This document shows, piece after piece, positions 32,372 through 40,838 of a stretch of 64,000 nucleotides of DNA (its first letter is position 1; each line of letters opens with the position of its first letter). A program made the translations under genes and the position numbers. The notes beneath the pieces are model-generated. The model made no database searches and had not been told where the DNA came from. It was given only the letters and a program-made list of their open reading frames with translations. The stretch covers positions 124,001 through 188,000 of the forward strand of contig NZ_JOAI01000003.1 in assembly GCF_000717715.1 (NCBI RefSeq), given 5' to 3'. The stretch is from Streptomyces sp. NRRL B-24484. GTDB taxonomy: Bacteria > Actinomycetota > Actinomycetes > Streptomycetales > Streptomycetaceae.

Positions 32372-33922
32372 TCAGGACCAGGGCTGGGTGACCAGCCAAC
32401 TGGTGTCCTCGCTCCAGCTGCTGGCGTTGTCCCAGGTGTTGCTGCCGCCGTCGCCGGCGAGGTAGCCGGTGTAGGCGTAGTGGCGCAGGAACTTGTTCGG
32501 GTAGTTGACCGACTGGAAGGAGAGTCCCTGCCCGCTGTGGCCCGCCCGGGGGCAGAAGGTGGCGTCCTGCGCGAAGAGGGCGGTGCCGTTGCCGGCCGCC
32601 GTGTGGAGCTGGAAGCCGGAGTGGCGCAGGTACTGGCCGGGGGTGCCGGCGGACTCGAAGGACAGGCAGGTGCTGTCGGCCAGCCCGGCGCGGACGGTCC
32701 AGGTGGCGGCGGCGCGGTCGGCCGCCGGACTGGTGGCGCCGATCGGCGAGATGCCCACCGTGCCGTCGGTGTTGCGGCGCAGCGAGTCCGCGGTGCAGCA
32801 GGCGGTCGTCGCGCGGAGCGAGACGCGGGAGCCGGGGGTGAGCGAGCTCGACGTGACGGGGGCGGTCTGGTAGCCGACGGCGTTGATGTTGGCCTGCACG
32901 GCGTTCTCGGTGGCGTCCGACGGATAGCCGGAGGTCATGACGCCCTCGTAGAAGGTGCCGCTCGACGACTTGCTGTTGTCGCCGCCGATGCCGAGGATGA
33001 TCGCGCCCTCCTTGTGCATCGGGTTGTAGCCCGAGGCGTTGGGGCGGGGGCCGCTGTAGTAGGTCGACAGGCCGCCCGACTGGGCGTTGCCGGCGCGGAT
33101 CGCCCACTGGTTCGGCCCGCCCTTGACGAGCGCGGTGAGGAAGCGGTGGCTGACGCTCGGGTCGTTGGCGTTGTTGCCGACGGCGGCGCCGGAGAACAGG
33201 CCGTTCTCGAGGTCGGCCATCACCCAGGGTCCGTTCCCGGCCCCGGTGCCCCAGATCCTGCTGTCGCCGAAGTAGATGGCCTCCATGTGGCCGTTGCCGG
33301 TGTCCAGGTTGTTGGTCTCGGCGTTGCCGTAGTCGAAGCAGCAGCCGCCGCCGAAGTGCGTTCCGTCGAAGATCGCGTACATGCCCTCGGGCTGGTCGCC
33401 GGTGGCGATGCCGGAGGTGTGGTTGTTGCGGTAGCCCGTGCCGGCGGCCACGTAGACGCCGTAGACCGGGTGCCCGCCGGCCCTGGCGGGTGCGGCCGTG
33501 GCCGGCGCGAGGTCGTCGGGGCCGCCGGCGGCGCCGCCTCCGGGTGCCTGGGTGAGGGCGTTGCCCCGGCCGGACTGGTCGTAGACCACCGTGATGAGGC
33601 AGGTCGTGCCGGCGCAGAACGCGTCCTGGGCGGCGGCGTCGGCGTAGCCGCCCGTGCTCAGCGGGCCGATGTCGCGGGTCGCGCCGTCCGAGCCGCGCCT
33701 GACCTGGTACAGCGCGCCGTTGTAGCCGCCGTACAGGGCACGGGTGGTGCTGTGCGCGGCCACGCAGGGCGTGCCGCCCGCGGCGTAGATGTCGCAGGGC
33801 CCCTGGGTGGCGGCCTGCGAGGTCGCCTCCGTGCCGGCGAGGAGAGCGGCGGCGAGGACGGCGGTGGTTCCGGAGGCGAGCAGGGTGCGCCGCGCACGGC
33901 GCAGCCATGTTCGAGCGGCCAA
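32372..33922 (-). CDS. abfB: Secreted alpha-L-arabinofuranosidase B (GH54-CBM42)
   Basis: A 516-residue exported enzyme. After the signal peptide (LLASGTTAVLAAALLAGTEA) comes a GH54 domain, about residues 40-350, opening GPCDIYAAGGTPCVAAHSTTRALYGGYNG. The catalytic block is GGCCFDYGNAETNN, in which E202 matches the family nucleophile next to the vicinal Cys pair. A CBM42 arabinofuranose-binding beta-trefoil fills about 365-516 (TPGSRVSLRATTACC, LRHSGFQLH, FLRHYAYTGYLA). It releases L-arabinofuranose from arabinan and arabinoxylan side chains outside the cell. A LacI-type operator lies 107 bp upstream. Confidence 0.96.
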   Translation of the reverse strand: MAARTWLRRARRTLLASGTTAVLAAALLAGTEATSQAATQGPCDIYAAGGTPCVAAHSTTRALYGGYNGALYQVRRGSDGATRDIGPLSTGGYADAAAQDAFCAGTTCLITVVYDQSGRGNALTQAPGGGAAGGPDDLAPATAAPARAGGHPVYGVYVAAGTGYRNNHTSGIATGDQPEGMYAIFDGTHFGGGCCFDYGNAETNNLDTGNGHMEAIYFGDSRIWGTGAGNGPWVMADLENGLFSGAAVGNNANDPSVSHRFLTALVKGGPNQWAIRAGNAQSGGLSTYYSGPRPNASGYNPMHKEGAIILGIGGDNSKSSSGTFYEGVMTSGYPSDATENAVQANINAVGYQTAPVTSSSLTPGSRVSLRATTACCTADSLRRNTDGTVGISPIGATSPAADRAAATWTVRAGLADSTCLSFESAGTPGQYLRHSGFQLHTAAGNGTALFAQDATFCPRAGHSGQGLSFQSVNYPNKFLRHYAYTGYLAGDGGSNTWDNASSWSEDTSWLVTQPWS

Positions 33923-34028
33923 GGGGGGCTCCTTTGCTGGTGGTGGAGGTCGGGTGACCCGGGGAGCGGCCGTGCGGGGCCGGCCGGAACGGTCGGCCCC
34001 GAAGGCCCGGCGAGGACCCCTCTCGACC

Positions 34029-34043
34029 TGTTAACGCTAACAA
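34029..34043 (-). promoter_or_regulatory. LacI-family operator before abfB
   Basis: TGTTAACGCTAACAA, a near-perfect dyad centred on the CG typical of LacI/GalR boxes. It lies just upstream of the arabinofuranosidase gene and matches the site before the ABC importer in its CGCTAACAA half. Confidence 0.8.
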
Positions 34044-34468
34044 TTTCACCCGGCCGACATCCAAGCGGACTGGGGCAATTGAGAGTTCGGCTCAGTGGCG
34101 GCCGGGCATCACTATGGGCACTCCGTGTGACCGCGTCAAGACGTCCGGCGGCGCCCGATCCGCAACCCGCCCGCCGGCCGGGCGCCGCGGGCAGGACGGG
34201 ACGGGCCGGCCGGAGCGGCATCGTCGCCGGTCGGGCCGGGTGGGACGCGTGACGGATCCCCCACCGAGCTTAGCGCCGAGCGAAGTTGGCGCCGTCCTCG
34301 CCGACACGGGCGCGGGACCGGCGTGCAGCGGCGGAGCCGGACTCCACGGCGACGGGCCGGGCCGAGGGGGCGGGAAGAGGCGGACGGAGGGGCGGGAGGG
34401 GGCCTCCGGCGGCCCGCGGACGGGCAGGAGCCGCGGCGGTCAAGATTCGATAAAGCAGTGCACCGCTC

Positions 34469-34498
34469 TTGCACCGCCCATATGTGAGCGCTAACAAT
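34469..34498 (+). promoter_or_regulatory. Promoter with LacI-family operator before ytfQ-like gene
   Basis: The operator TGTGAGCGCTAACAAT (34483-34498) is a CG-centred dyad sharing GCTAACAA with the abfB site. A possible -35 TTGCAC (34469-34474) and -10 TAACAA (34492-34497) are separated by 17 bp, so the repressor would cover the -10 box. The leader to the first start codon is about 200 nt. Confidence 0.7.
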
Positions 34499-34703
34499 CA
34501 TCGGGCACAGGGGCCGGCGCCCCCGGTCCCACCCACTCCGGGACGGCGTCCGCCCGTCAACCCGTGGGCTCTGCAGCGCACCTGACGGTTCATTCGATCT
34601 TCAAGACGGCCGATCCGCCGGCCGACCCGTGCACCCGTCCCCTCCGGAGCGCGCCGCCCGCTCGGCGGCCCGGCCGTGAGGGACCATCGAGAGGAAGACC
34701 CAG

Positions 34704-35684
34704 ATGTCCAAGAGAGCCGCTGCCGCCGTCCTCGCCGGCGTCATGATCGCCGGTCTGTCCGCCTGCTCCTCGGCCGGCGGTTCGTCGGACGGCGCGAAGC
34801 CGGGCGGCAAGCTCGTCCTCGGCTTCGCCCAGGTCGGCGCCGAGAGCGGGTGGCGGACCGCGAACACCAAGTCCGTCCAGGAGGCGGCGAAGAAGGCCGG
34901 CATCACCCTCAAGTTCTCCGACGCCCAGCAGAAGCAGGAGAACCAGATCAAGGCGATCCGCTCGTTCATCCAGCAGAAGGTCGACGTGATCGCCTTCTCG
35001 CCGGTGGTCGAGTCCGGCTGGGACACCGTCCTGAAGGAGGCCAAGAACGCGCACATCCCGGTGATCCTCACCGACCGCGCGATCGACTCCGAGGACACCT
35101 CGCTCTACGCCACCTTCCTCGGCTCGGACTTCGTCGAGGAGGGCAAGAAGGCCGGCGACTGGCTGGTCAAGGAGTACCAGGGCAAGCCGGGCGAGGTGAA
35201 CATCGTCCAGCTGGAGGGCACCACCGGCTCCGCCCCCGCCAACGACCGCAAGTCCGGCTTCGCCGACGTGATCAAGGGCGACCCGAAGTTCAAGGTGGTC
35301 GCCTCGCAGACCGGCGACTTCACCCGCGCCAAGGGCAAGGAGGTCATGCAGGCCTTCCTGAAGGCCCAGCCGAAGATCGACGTCCTGTACGCCCACAACG
35401 ACGACATGGCGCTCGGCGCGATCCAGGCGATCGAGGAGGCCGGCAAGAAGCCCGGCACCGACATCAGGATCGTCTCCGTCGACGGCGTGAAGGACGCCTT
35501 CACCGCCATGTCCCAGGGCAAGATCAACTTCGATGTGGAGTGCAACCCGCTCCTCGGCGACCAGCTGATGGAACTCGCCAAGAAGGTCAAGAACAGCGAG
35601 AGCGTCGAGCGCCGGATCAAGACCGTCGAGGGCACCTTCACCCCCGAGCAGGCCACCGCCGCACTGCCGACCCGTCAGTACTGA
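34704..35684 (+). CDS. ytfQ: Furanose-binding lipoprotein of ABC importer (YtfQ-like)
   Basis: A 326-residue periplasmic-binding-protein-1 type lipoprotein. The lipobox is LSAC in AGVMIAGLSACSSAGG. The sugar-binding fold has LGFAQVGAESGWRTANTKSV, which carries the same 'GFSQVGAESGWRTA' signature as E. coli YtfQ (galactofuranose). It also has AFSPVVESGWDTVLKEAKNA, ILTDRAID and LYAHNDDMALGAIQAIEEAG. Substrate by homology is a furanose; next to a secreted arabinofuranosidase, L-arabinofuranose is the likelier ligand. GAGGAAGACCC lies before ATG 34704. Confidence 0.94.
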   Translation: MSKRAAAAVLAGVMIAGLSACSSAGGSSDGAKPGGKLVLGFAQVGAESGWRTANTKSVQEAAKKAGITLKFSDAQQKQENQIKAIRSFIQQKVDVIAFSPVVESGWDTVLKEAKNAHIPVILTDRAIDSEDTSLYATFLGSDFVEEGKKAGDWLVKEYQGKPGEVNIVQLEGTTGSAPANDRKSGFADVIKGDPKFKVVASQTGDFTRAKGKEVMQAFLKAQPKIDVLYAHNDDMALGAIQAIEEAGKKPGTDIRIVSVDGVKDAFTAMSQGKINFDVECNPLLGDQLMELAKKVKNSESVERRIKTVEGTFTPEQATAALPTRQY

Positions 35685-35771
35685 CCGGCCGGAGGACCGG
35701 GCCGCCCCCGCCCGTCGGACCGCCGACGGGCGGCCGGCCCGCCGCCCCGACCGACCACGAAAGGAGGACCG

Positions 35772-37289
35772 ATGCAGCAACCGGTCCTGGAAGTACGCGG
35801 ACTCCGCAAGGAGTTCCCCGGCGTGCTGGCACTCGACGGCGTCGACTTCCGGCTCTTCCCGGGCGAGGTGCACGCGCTGATGGGCGAGAACGGCGCGGGC
35901 AAGTCCACCCTCATCAAGGTCCTCACCGGCGTCCACCCGGCGGACGCCGGCGAGGTCACCCTGGCCGGGCGGCCGCTGCGGATCACCGGTCCGCTGCAGG
36001 CGCAGCAGGCCGGCATCTCGACGGTCTACCAGGAGGTCAACCTCTGCCCGAACCTGTCGGTCGCGGAGAACCTCTTCATCGGCCGTGAGCCGCGCCGCCG
36101 CGGCCTGATCCACTGGTCCGAACTGCGCCGCCGCGCCGCGGCCTCGGTCGCCGCACTCGACCTGGACATCGACGTCACCGCCCGCCTGGACAGCTTCTCC
36201 ATCGCCGTCCAGCAGCTGGTGGCGATCGCCCGGGCGGTGGACGTCGAGGCCAAGGTGCTCGTCCTGGACGAGCCGACCTCCAGCCTCGACCGCGAGGAGG
36301 TCGCCCAGTTGTTCGCCGTCATGCGCAGGCTGCGCGAGCGCGGGGTGGCGATCCTGTTCGTCTCGCACTTCCTCGACCAGGTCTACGAGATCTGCGACCG
36401 GATGACGATCCTGCGCAACGGCCGGCTGGAGGGTGAGTACCTCACCCGGGAGCTCAGCCAGGTCCAGCTGGTCTCCCGCATGATCGGTGCCGAACTCGCG
36501 GGCCTGGAGGGCCTGTCGGCCGTCGGCCGCCGCGAGGCCGGAGCGGGGCGCAGCGCCCCGTTCCTGGTCGCCGAGAAGCTCGGCCGGCGCGGCGCGATCG
36601 AGCCGTACGACCTGACCGTGCGGCCCGGCGAGGTCGTCGGCCTGGCGGGGCTGCTCGGCTCCGGGCGCACCGAGGCGGCCCGGCTGCTGTTCGGCGCCGA
36701 CCACGCCGACAGCGGCACCGTCCGCATCGACGGCCGCACCTCCGCGCTGCGCAGCCCGCAGGCGGCCATCGGCCACGGCATCGCCTTCTGCTCGGAGGAC
36801 CGCAAGGCCGAGGGCCTGGTCGCCGAGCTGACCGTCCGCGAGAACATCGTGCTCGCCCTGCAGGCGGCCCGCGGCTGGCTGCGTCCGCTGTCGCGCACCG
36901 CGCAGGACGACTGTGCGCTGCGCTGGATCCGGGCGCTGAACATCCGCCCCGGCGACCCCGAGGCGCTGGTGCGCAACCTCTCCGGCGGCAACCAGCAGAA
37001 GGTGCTGCTCGCCCGCTGGCTGATCACCGACCCCAAGCTGCTGATCCTCGACGAGCCGACCCGCGGCATCGACGTCGGTGCGAAGGCCGAGATCCAGAAG
37101 CTGGTCGCCGATCTCGCCGAGAAGGGCATGGCCGTGCTGTTCATCTCCGCCGAACTGGAGGAGGTCCTGCGCCTCAGCCACCAGGTCGGCGTGCTGCGCG
37201 ACCACCGCATGGTCGCCCGGCTGACCAACGACGGATCGCTCACCCCGGAGCACCTCATGGAGACCATCGCGAGCGGAGCCCGGCGATGA
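35772..37289 (+). CDS. ytfR: Sugar ABC transporter ATP-binding protein (YtfR-like)
   Basis: A 505-residue double ABC ATPase of the CUT2/MglA type. The first cassette has Walker A GENGAGKSTLIKVLTG, a degenerate signature (SIAVQQLVAIARAV) and Walker B VLVLDEPTSSLD. The second has an altered P-loop (GLLGSGRTEAARLLFGA), LSGGNQQKVLLARWL and LLILDEPTRGIDVGA. This asymmetry is normal for the class. AAAGGAGG lies before ATG 35772. Its TGA overlaps the permease ATG by 4 nt. Confidence 0.96.
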   Translation: MQQPVLEVRGLRKEFPGVLALDGVDFRLFPGEVHALMGENGAGKSTLIKVLTGVHPADAGEVTLAGRPLRITGPLQAQQAGISTVYQEVNLCPNLSVAENLFIGREPRRRGLIHWSELRRRAAASVAALDLDIDVTARLDSFSIAVQQLVAIARAVDVEAKVLVLDEPTSSLDREEVAQLFAVMRRLRERGVAILFVSHFLDQVYEICDRMTILRNGRLEGEYLTRELSQVQLVSRMIGAELAGLEGLSAVGRREAGAGRSAPFLVAEKLGRRGAIEPYDLTVRPGEVVGLAGLLGSGRTEAARLLFGADHADSGTVRIDGRTSALRSPQAAIGHGIAFCSEDRKAEGLVAELTVRENIVLALQAARGWLRPLSRTAQDDCALRWIRALNIRPGDPEALVRNLSGGNQQKVLLARWLITDPKLLILDEPTRGIDVGAKAEIQKLVADLAEKGMAVLFISAELEEVLRLSHQVGVLRDHRMVARLTNDGSLTPEHLMETIASGARR

Positions 37290-38332
37290 CGAGACACCGG
37301 CTCTTCTGGCCGGCGGCGGTGCTCGTCGCCATGCTGCTGGCCAACCTGCTGTTCACCCCGGACTTCTTCGCCGTCCACACCAAGGAGGGGCACCTCTACG
37401 GCAGTCTGATCGACATCCTGCACTTCGGCGCGCCGCTGGTCCTCGTCTCCCTGGGCATGACCCTGGTCATCGCCACCGGCGGGATCGACCTGTCGGTCGG
37501 CTCCACGGTCGCCATCGCCGGGGCCCTGGCCTGCCTGCACATCAGCGAGGCCGCCGACCCGGGCAGTGTCTCCACCGCCCTCGTCGCCGTGGCGCTGGCC
37601 CTGCTGGTCGCACTCGTCCTCGGCACGGTGAACGGCCTGCTGGTCTCCCGCATCGGTGTACAGCCGATCGTCGCCACGCTCATCCTCATGGTCGCCGGTC
37701 GGGGCGTCGCCCAGCTGATCACCGACGGCCAGATCATCACCGTCACCAGCGACCCCTACCGGCTGATCGGCGGCGGCTACTGGCTCACCGTCCCGTTCTC
37801 GGTGCTGCTCGCGGCGGCCGTCGTCACGCTGACCGTGCTGCTCACCCGTTCCACCGCCCTCGGCCTGCTGCTGGAGTCGGTCGGCGGCAACCCCGTCGCC
37901 AGCCGGCTGGTCGGCATCCGCGCCCACCGGCTGACCACGCTGGTCTACGTCGCCAGCGCCGTCTGCGCGGCCGTCGCCGGACTGATGATCAGCTCCAACG
38001 TCTCGGCCGCCGACGGCAACAACGCCGGCCTGTGGATCGAACTCGACGCCGTCCTGGCCGTCGTCATCGGCGGCACCTCGCTCAACGGCGGACGCTTCTC
38101 GATCGGCGGCACCGTCCTCGGCGCCCTGGTCATCCAGACCCTGTCCACCACCGTCTACACCATCGGCATACCGCCCGAGACCACCCTGGTCTTCAAGGCC
38201 GCAGTCGTCATCACCGTCTGCCTGATCCAATCACCGCAGTTCCGCGCCAAGCTCGCCCGCCGCCGCACCGGCACCCACGGCGGCCGTCGGCCCGAGCCCG
38301 CGGCCCCGGCCAACCTGGAGGTCGGCGCATGA
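37286..38332 (+). CDS. ytfT: Sugar ABC permease (YtfT-like)
   Basis: A 348-residue BPD_transp_2 family permease with about nine to ten membrane helices. It has GAPLVLVSLGMTLVIATGGIDLSVGSTVA, the CUT2 'GGIDLSVG' signature. Later it has GLLLESVGGNPVASRLVGIRAHR (the coupling-helix region that docks the ATPase) and AVVIGGTSLNGGRFSIGGTVLGAL. It is translated by ATGA overlap from ytfR and into the second permease. Together they form a heterodimeric channel. Confidence 0.95.
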   Translation: MTRHRLFWPAAVLVAMLLANLLFTPDFFAVHTKEGHLYGSLIDILHFGAPLVLVSLGMTLVIATGGIDLSVGSTVAIAGALACLHISEAADPGSVSTALVAVALALLVALVLGTVNGLLVSRIGVQPIVATLILMVAGRGVAQLITDGQIITVTSDPYRLIGGGYWLTVPFSVLLAAAVVTLTVLLTRSTALGLLLESVGGNPVASRLVGIRAHRLTTLVYVASAVCAAVAGLMISSNVSAADGNNAGLWIELDAVLAVVIGGTSLNGGRFSIGGTVLGALVIQTLSTTVYTIGIPPETTLVFKAAVVITVCLIQSPQFRAKLARRRTGTHGGRRPEPAAPANLEVGA

Positions 38333-39312
38333 CCACCACCCCCGCCGCCCGCCTGCGCGGCCACGTCCCGCTGCTGGTCACCACCGTCCTGCTCGTCGCG
38401 ATGTTCGGCGTCGGCTCGGTGCAGTACGAGGGCTTCTTCTCCGGCCAGGTGCTGCTGAACCTGCTGATCGACAACGCCTTCCTGCTGGTCGTCGCCGTCG
38501 GCATGACCTTCGTGATCCTCACCGGCGGCATCGACCTGTCGGTCGGCGCGGTCGTCGCCCTCTCCACGATGGTCTCGGCCTGGCTGGTGGAGCAGCACCA
38601 CTGGCCGATCCTCGTCGTCGTCCCGCTGGTGCTCCTCCTCGGCACGGGGCTGGGCTGGGCCATGGGCTGGGTCGTCCACACCTTCGAGATCCAGCCGTTC
38701 ATCGTGACGCTCGCCGGCATGTTCCTCGCCCGCGGCCTCTGCTACACCATCAGCGTCGAGTCGATCTCCATCACCGACCCGTCGTACACCGCGATGGCGC
38801 AGACCCGCATCCCGCTGCCCGGCGGCACGTTCCTCTCCCCCGGCGCCGTCATCGCCGTGCTGGTCGCCGCGGTGGCCTTCGTGGTCCTGCACCACACCCG
38901 GTTCGGCCGCAACGTGTACGCGCTGGGCGGCAGCGAGCAGTCCGCGCTGCTGATGGGCCTGCCGGTGGCCCGCACCAGGATCACCGTCTACGCGGTGAGC
39001 GGGCTCTGCTCCGCCCTCGGCGGCGTCCTGCTGACGTTCTACATGCTCTCCGGCTACGGCCTGCACGCCGTCGGCCTGGAGCTGGACGCCATCGCCGCGG
39101 TCGTCATCGGCGGCACCCTCCTCACCGGCGGCTCCGGCTACCTGATCGGCACCGTCCTCGGCGTCGCCGTCCTGGGGCTCATCCAGACGGTCATCAGCTT
39201 CCAGGGCACGCTCAGCTCCTGGTGGACGCGGATCGTCATCGGCGCTCTGCTGTTCGTCTTCATCGTCCTCCAGCGCCTCGTCACCGCGCCCGCCCGCCGC
39301 CGCGACGGCTGA
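38329..39312 (+). CDS. yjfF: Sugar ABC permease (YjfF-like)
   Basis: A 327-residue CUT2 permease. It has YEGFFSGQVLLNLLIDNAFLLVVAVGMTFVI, closely matching the YjfF opening, then LTGGIDLSVGAVVALSTMVS, YALGGSEQSALLMGLPVARTR and AVVIGGTLLTGGSGYLIGT. ATG 38329 overlaps the upstream TGA by 4 nt and has GGAGG upstream; a longer reading to 38032 is out-of-frame shadow. It is the last gene of the four-gene importer. No LacI-type regulator gene lies nearby, so the repressor must be encoded elsewhere. Confidence 0.95.
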   Translation: MTTTPAARLRGHVPLLVTTVLLVAMFGVGSVQYEGFFSGQVLLNLLIDNAFLLVVAVGMTFVILTGGIDLSVGAVVALSTMVSAWLVEQHHWPILVVVPLVLLLGTGLGWAMGWVVHTFEIQPFIVTLAGMFLARGLCYTISVESISITDPSYTAMAQTRIPLPGGTFLSPGAVIAVLVAAVAFVVLHHTRFGRNVYALGGSEQSALLMGLPVARTRITVYAVSGLCSALGGVLLTFYMLSGYGLHAVGLELDAIAAVVIGGTLLTGGSGYLIGTVLGVAVLGLIQTVISFQGTLSSWWTRIVIGALLFVFIVLQRLVTAPARRRDG

Positions 39313-39390
39313 AGCGCCGTCGCCCGCCCGCGCCCGCCCGCGGCCGGTGGCCGGACCGTTCGGGCCGGGACCGTGCCGCCCCGGGGTGCG

Positions 39391-39417
39391 GTGGCGGTCG
39401 GTGGCGGTCGGTGGCGG
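39391..39417. repeat. 9-bp tandem repeat
   Basis: Three copies of GTGGCGGTC (the third slightly altered) immediately upstream of the SUKH-Lsr2 gene. No known role. Confidence 0.7.
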
Positions 39418-39462
39418 CTGGCATGATCCGTCGTCATGACCGGAACGACAGGAGGGGGCGGC

Positions 39463-40173
39463 ATGGACGGGGACGAGGCGGTCGGGGGCGGGCCGGCGCC
39501 GGAGGACGTGCTGAGAGAGTGGGCCCGGATCCTCCGCTGGACCGAGCGGCATGCGCACGGGGCCTTCGCCGCGCTCGACGGTCCGGGGGACCCGGCGGCC
39601 GTCGACGCGGCGGAGCGGCGCATGGGGGTGACCTTCCCGCCGGACCTGCGGGCCTGGCTGGAGGCGAGCCGCCTCGGCCGGTACCGGACGGACACCGGCC
39701 GGAACGCCTGCGTTGCGTTCGGACACGACGGGATCCTGTCGGACGGCGGGCTGCTGCTGGAGCTCACGGACATCGAGCGGGTCCACGGCTCCAGGACGGC
39801 CTTCCAGGAGTCCGTGCCGCCGGAGGACGAGGAGGTCCACTGGCAGCCGTGGTGGGTGCCGATCGCCGCCGACCGCGACGGGTTCTACGGGCGCTTCCTC
39901 GACACCCGCACCGGTGCGGTGGGCGACTGGAGCGAGGCGGAGTTCCCGGGGACGGGCCGCTACCCGTCGCTGTACGCCTACCTCCACCGGGCCGCGAACG
40001 ATCTCGAAGGAATCCCGACCGCGGTCATCGGCCCCTCCGTCCCGGGCGGGCAGGGGCCGCAGGACGAGGCGGTCCGGGCCTGGGCCGCGGCGAACGGCTG
40101 GGCGGTGAACCTGCGCGGCCGGATCCCCGCCGCCGTCCGCGAGGCCTGGGAGGCGGCCCGCGCCGACGACTGA
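39463..40173 (+). CDS. SMI1/KNR4 (SUKH) protein with Lsr2-like DNA-binding tail
   Basis: A 236-residue two-domain protein. Residues 40-165 resemble a SUKH/SMI1-KNR4 fold: AAVDAAERRMGVTFPPDLRAWLEAS, LLLELTDIERVH, WQPWWVPIAADRDGFYGRFLDTRTG. SUKH domains act as toxin-immunity or scaffold modules. The last 36 residues (DEAVRAWAAANGWAVNLRGR, then IPAAVREAWEAA) match the Lsr2 C-terminal domain, including the RGR minor-groove hook. GGAGGG seven bases before ATG 39463 decides the start over ATG 39436. No polymorphic toxin is adjacent. A nucleic-acid role for the tail is inferred. Confidence 0.8.
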   Translation: MDGDEAVGGGPAPEDVLREWARILRWTERHAHGAFAALDGPGDPAAVDAAERRMGVTFPPDLRAWLEASRLGRYRTDTGRNACVAFGHDGILSDGGLLLELTDIERVHGSRTAFQESVPPEDEEVHWQPWWVPIAADRDGFYGRFLDTRTGAVGDWSEAEFPGTGRYPSLYAYLHRAANDLEGIPTAVIGPSVPGGQGPQDEAVRAWAAANGWAVNLRGRIPAAVREAWEAARADD

Positions 40174-40227
40174 GGGCACTGTGGCGACGGACCGGTCCGC
40201 CGTGACGACGTGACGGCGGATCAGGAT

Positions 40228-40259
40228 CCACCCGGCCCCGGGCGGACCGGGCCGGGTGG
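40228..40259. terminator. Bidirectional hairpin
   Basis: CCACCCGGCCC (40228-40238) pairs with GGGCCGGGTGG (40249-40259), an 11-bp perfect stem with a 10-nt loop, between convergent stops at 40173 and 40284. Confidence 0.85.
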
Positions 40260-40283
40260 GCCGCCCGGGGGTCAGTCCGGGGG

Positions 40284-40646
40284 TCAGTCCGGGGGCCGGG
40301 ACAGCCGCTCGACCATGGCGAGGACGTCGACCGGCGGCGTCGGCACCTCGTCGCGGGTCAGCGCCTCGGCCGCGGAGGCCACCTCGTCCGCCGTGACGGA
40401 CAGGTCGCCGGCCTCGTCCGCGAGGATCACCCAGTCGCCGACCTCCACCGACCGCCCGCACCGTTCCACCAGCTCCAGGAGCCGCTGGTAGCAGTCGGCG
40501 AGTCGCCTGGCGGCAGGTGTGAGCCGGATCTCCCCGCCGTCGTCGCCGGTCGTGCGGCCGGACTGGGCGAGGTCGTGGCGGAGGCGCTGCAATTGCCGGA
40601 GCGCGGATCCTCCGGAGGTGCTCCGGACATGGCGCCCCGAACGCAT
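40284..40646 (-). CDS. Hypothetical protein
   Basis: A 120-residue protein with helical, charged composition: LRQLQRLRHDLAQSG, LTPAARRLADCYQRLLELVERCGRSV, WVILADEAGDLSVTADEVASAAEALT. It has no signal or membrane segment. The only ATG (40646) lies inside the arm of the tRNA terminator hairpin (40644-40682), which would impede initiation. A downstream non-ATG start after the GGAGGA near residue 15 is an alternative. I do not recognise a family; coding is supported by GC3 and protein-like composition. Confidence 0.55.
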   Translation of the reverse strand: MRSGRHVRSTSGGSALRQLQRLRHDLAQSGRTTGDDGGEIRLTPAARRLADCYQRLLELVERCGRSVEVGDWVILADEAGDLSVTADEVASAAEALTRDEVPTPPVDVLAMVERLSRPPD

Positions 40647-40682
40647 CAGGGCCCGGCACCTCGAAGGTGCCGGGCCCTGATG
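40644..40682 (-). terminator. Terminator of initiator tRNA
   Basis: Perfect 17-bp stem (40644-40660 with 40666-40682) and loop TCGAA, four bases after the encoded CCA of the minus-strand tRNA. Confidence 0.92.
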
Positions 40683-40686
40683 GCAT

Positions 40687-40763
40687 TGGTAGCGGGGACA
40701 GGATTTGAACCTGCGACCTCTGGGTTATGAGCCCAGCGAGCTACCGAGCTGCTCCACCCCGCG
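40687..40763 (-). tRNA. Initiator tRNA-Met (anticodon CAT), CCA encoded
   Basis: Cloverleaf from CGCGGGG (5' acceptor, from 40763) to CCCCGCT plus ACCA. The anticodon loop is CTCATAA in a stem with three consecutive G:C pairs (GGG/CCC). The first acceptor pair is a C1-U72 mismatch. Both are initiator hallmarks. The TPsiC arm reads GGTTCAAATCC. CCA is templated (40689-40687). It appears to be transcribed alone, ending at the 17-bp hairpin. Confidence 0.97.
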
Positions 40764-40838
40764 TCGGTGATCCAGACTCTACGTCATCGGGACCGCAGGA
40801 GGGAAATCGGTTACCGACGCGCGGCGCGGAGGCGTCGG

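Larger units (their letters stand above)
33923..34703. other. Divergent control region of arabinofuranosidase and ABC importer
   Basis: About 780 bp with no credible gene despite several Arg/Pro-rich open frames. It holds two copies of a LacI-type operator (34029-34043 and 34483-34498), one close to each divergent promoter. The middle part (34100-34430) is plain GC-rich sequence with no further structure that I can support. Confidence 0.6.
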
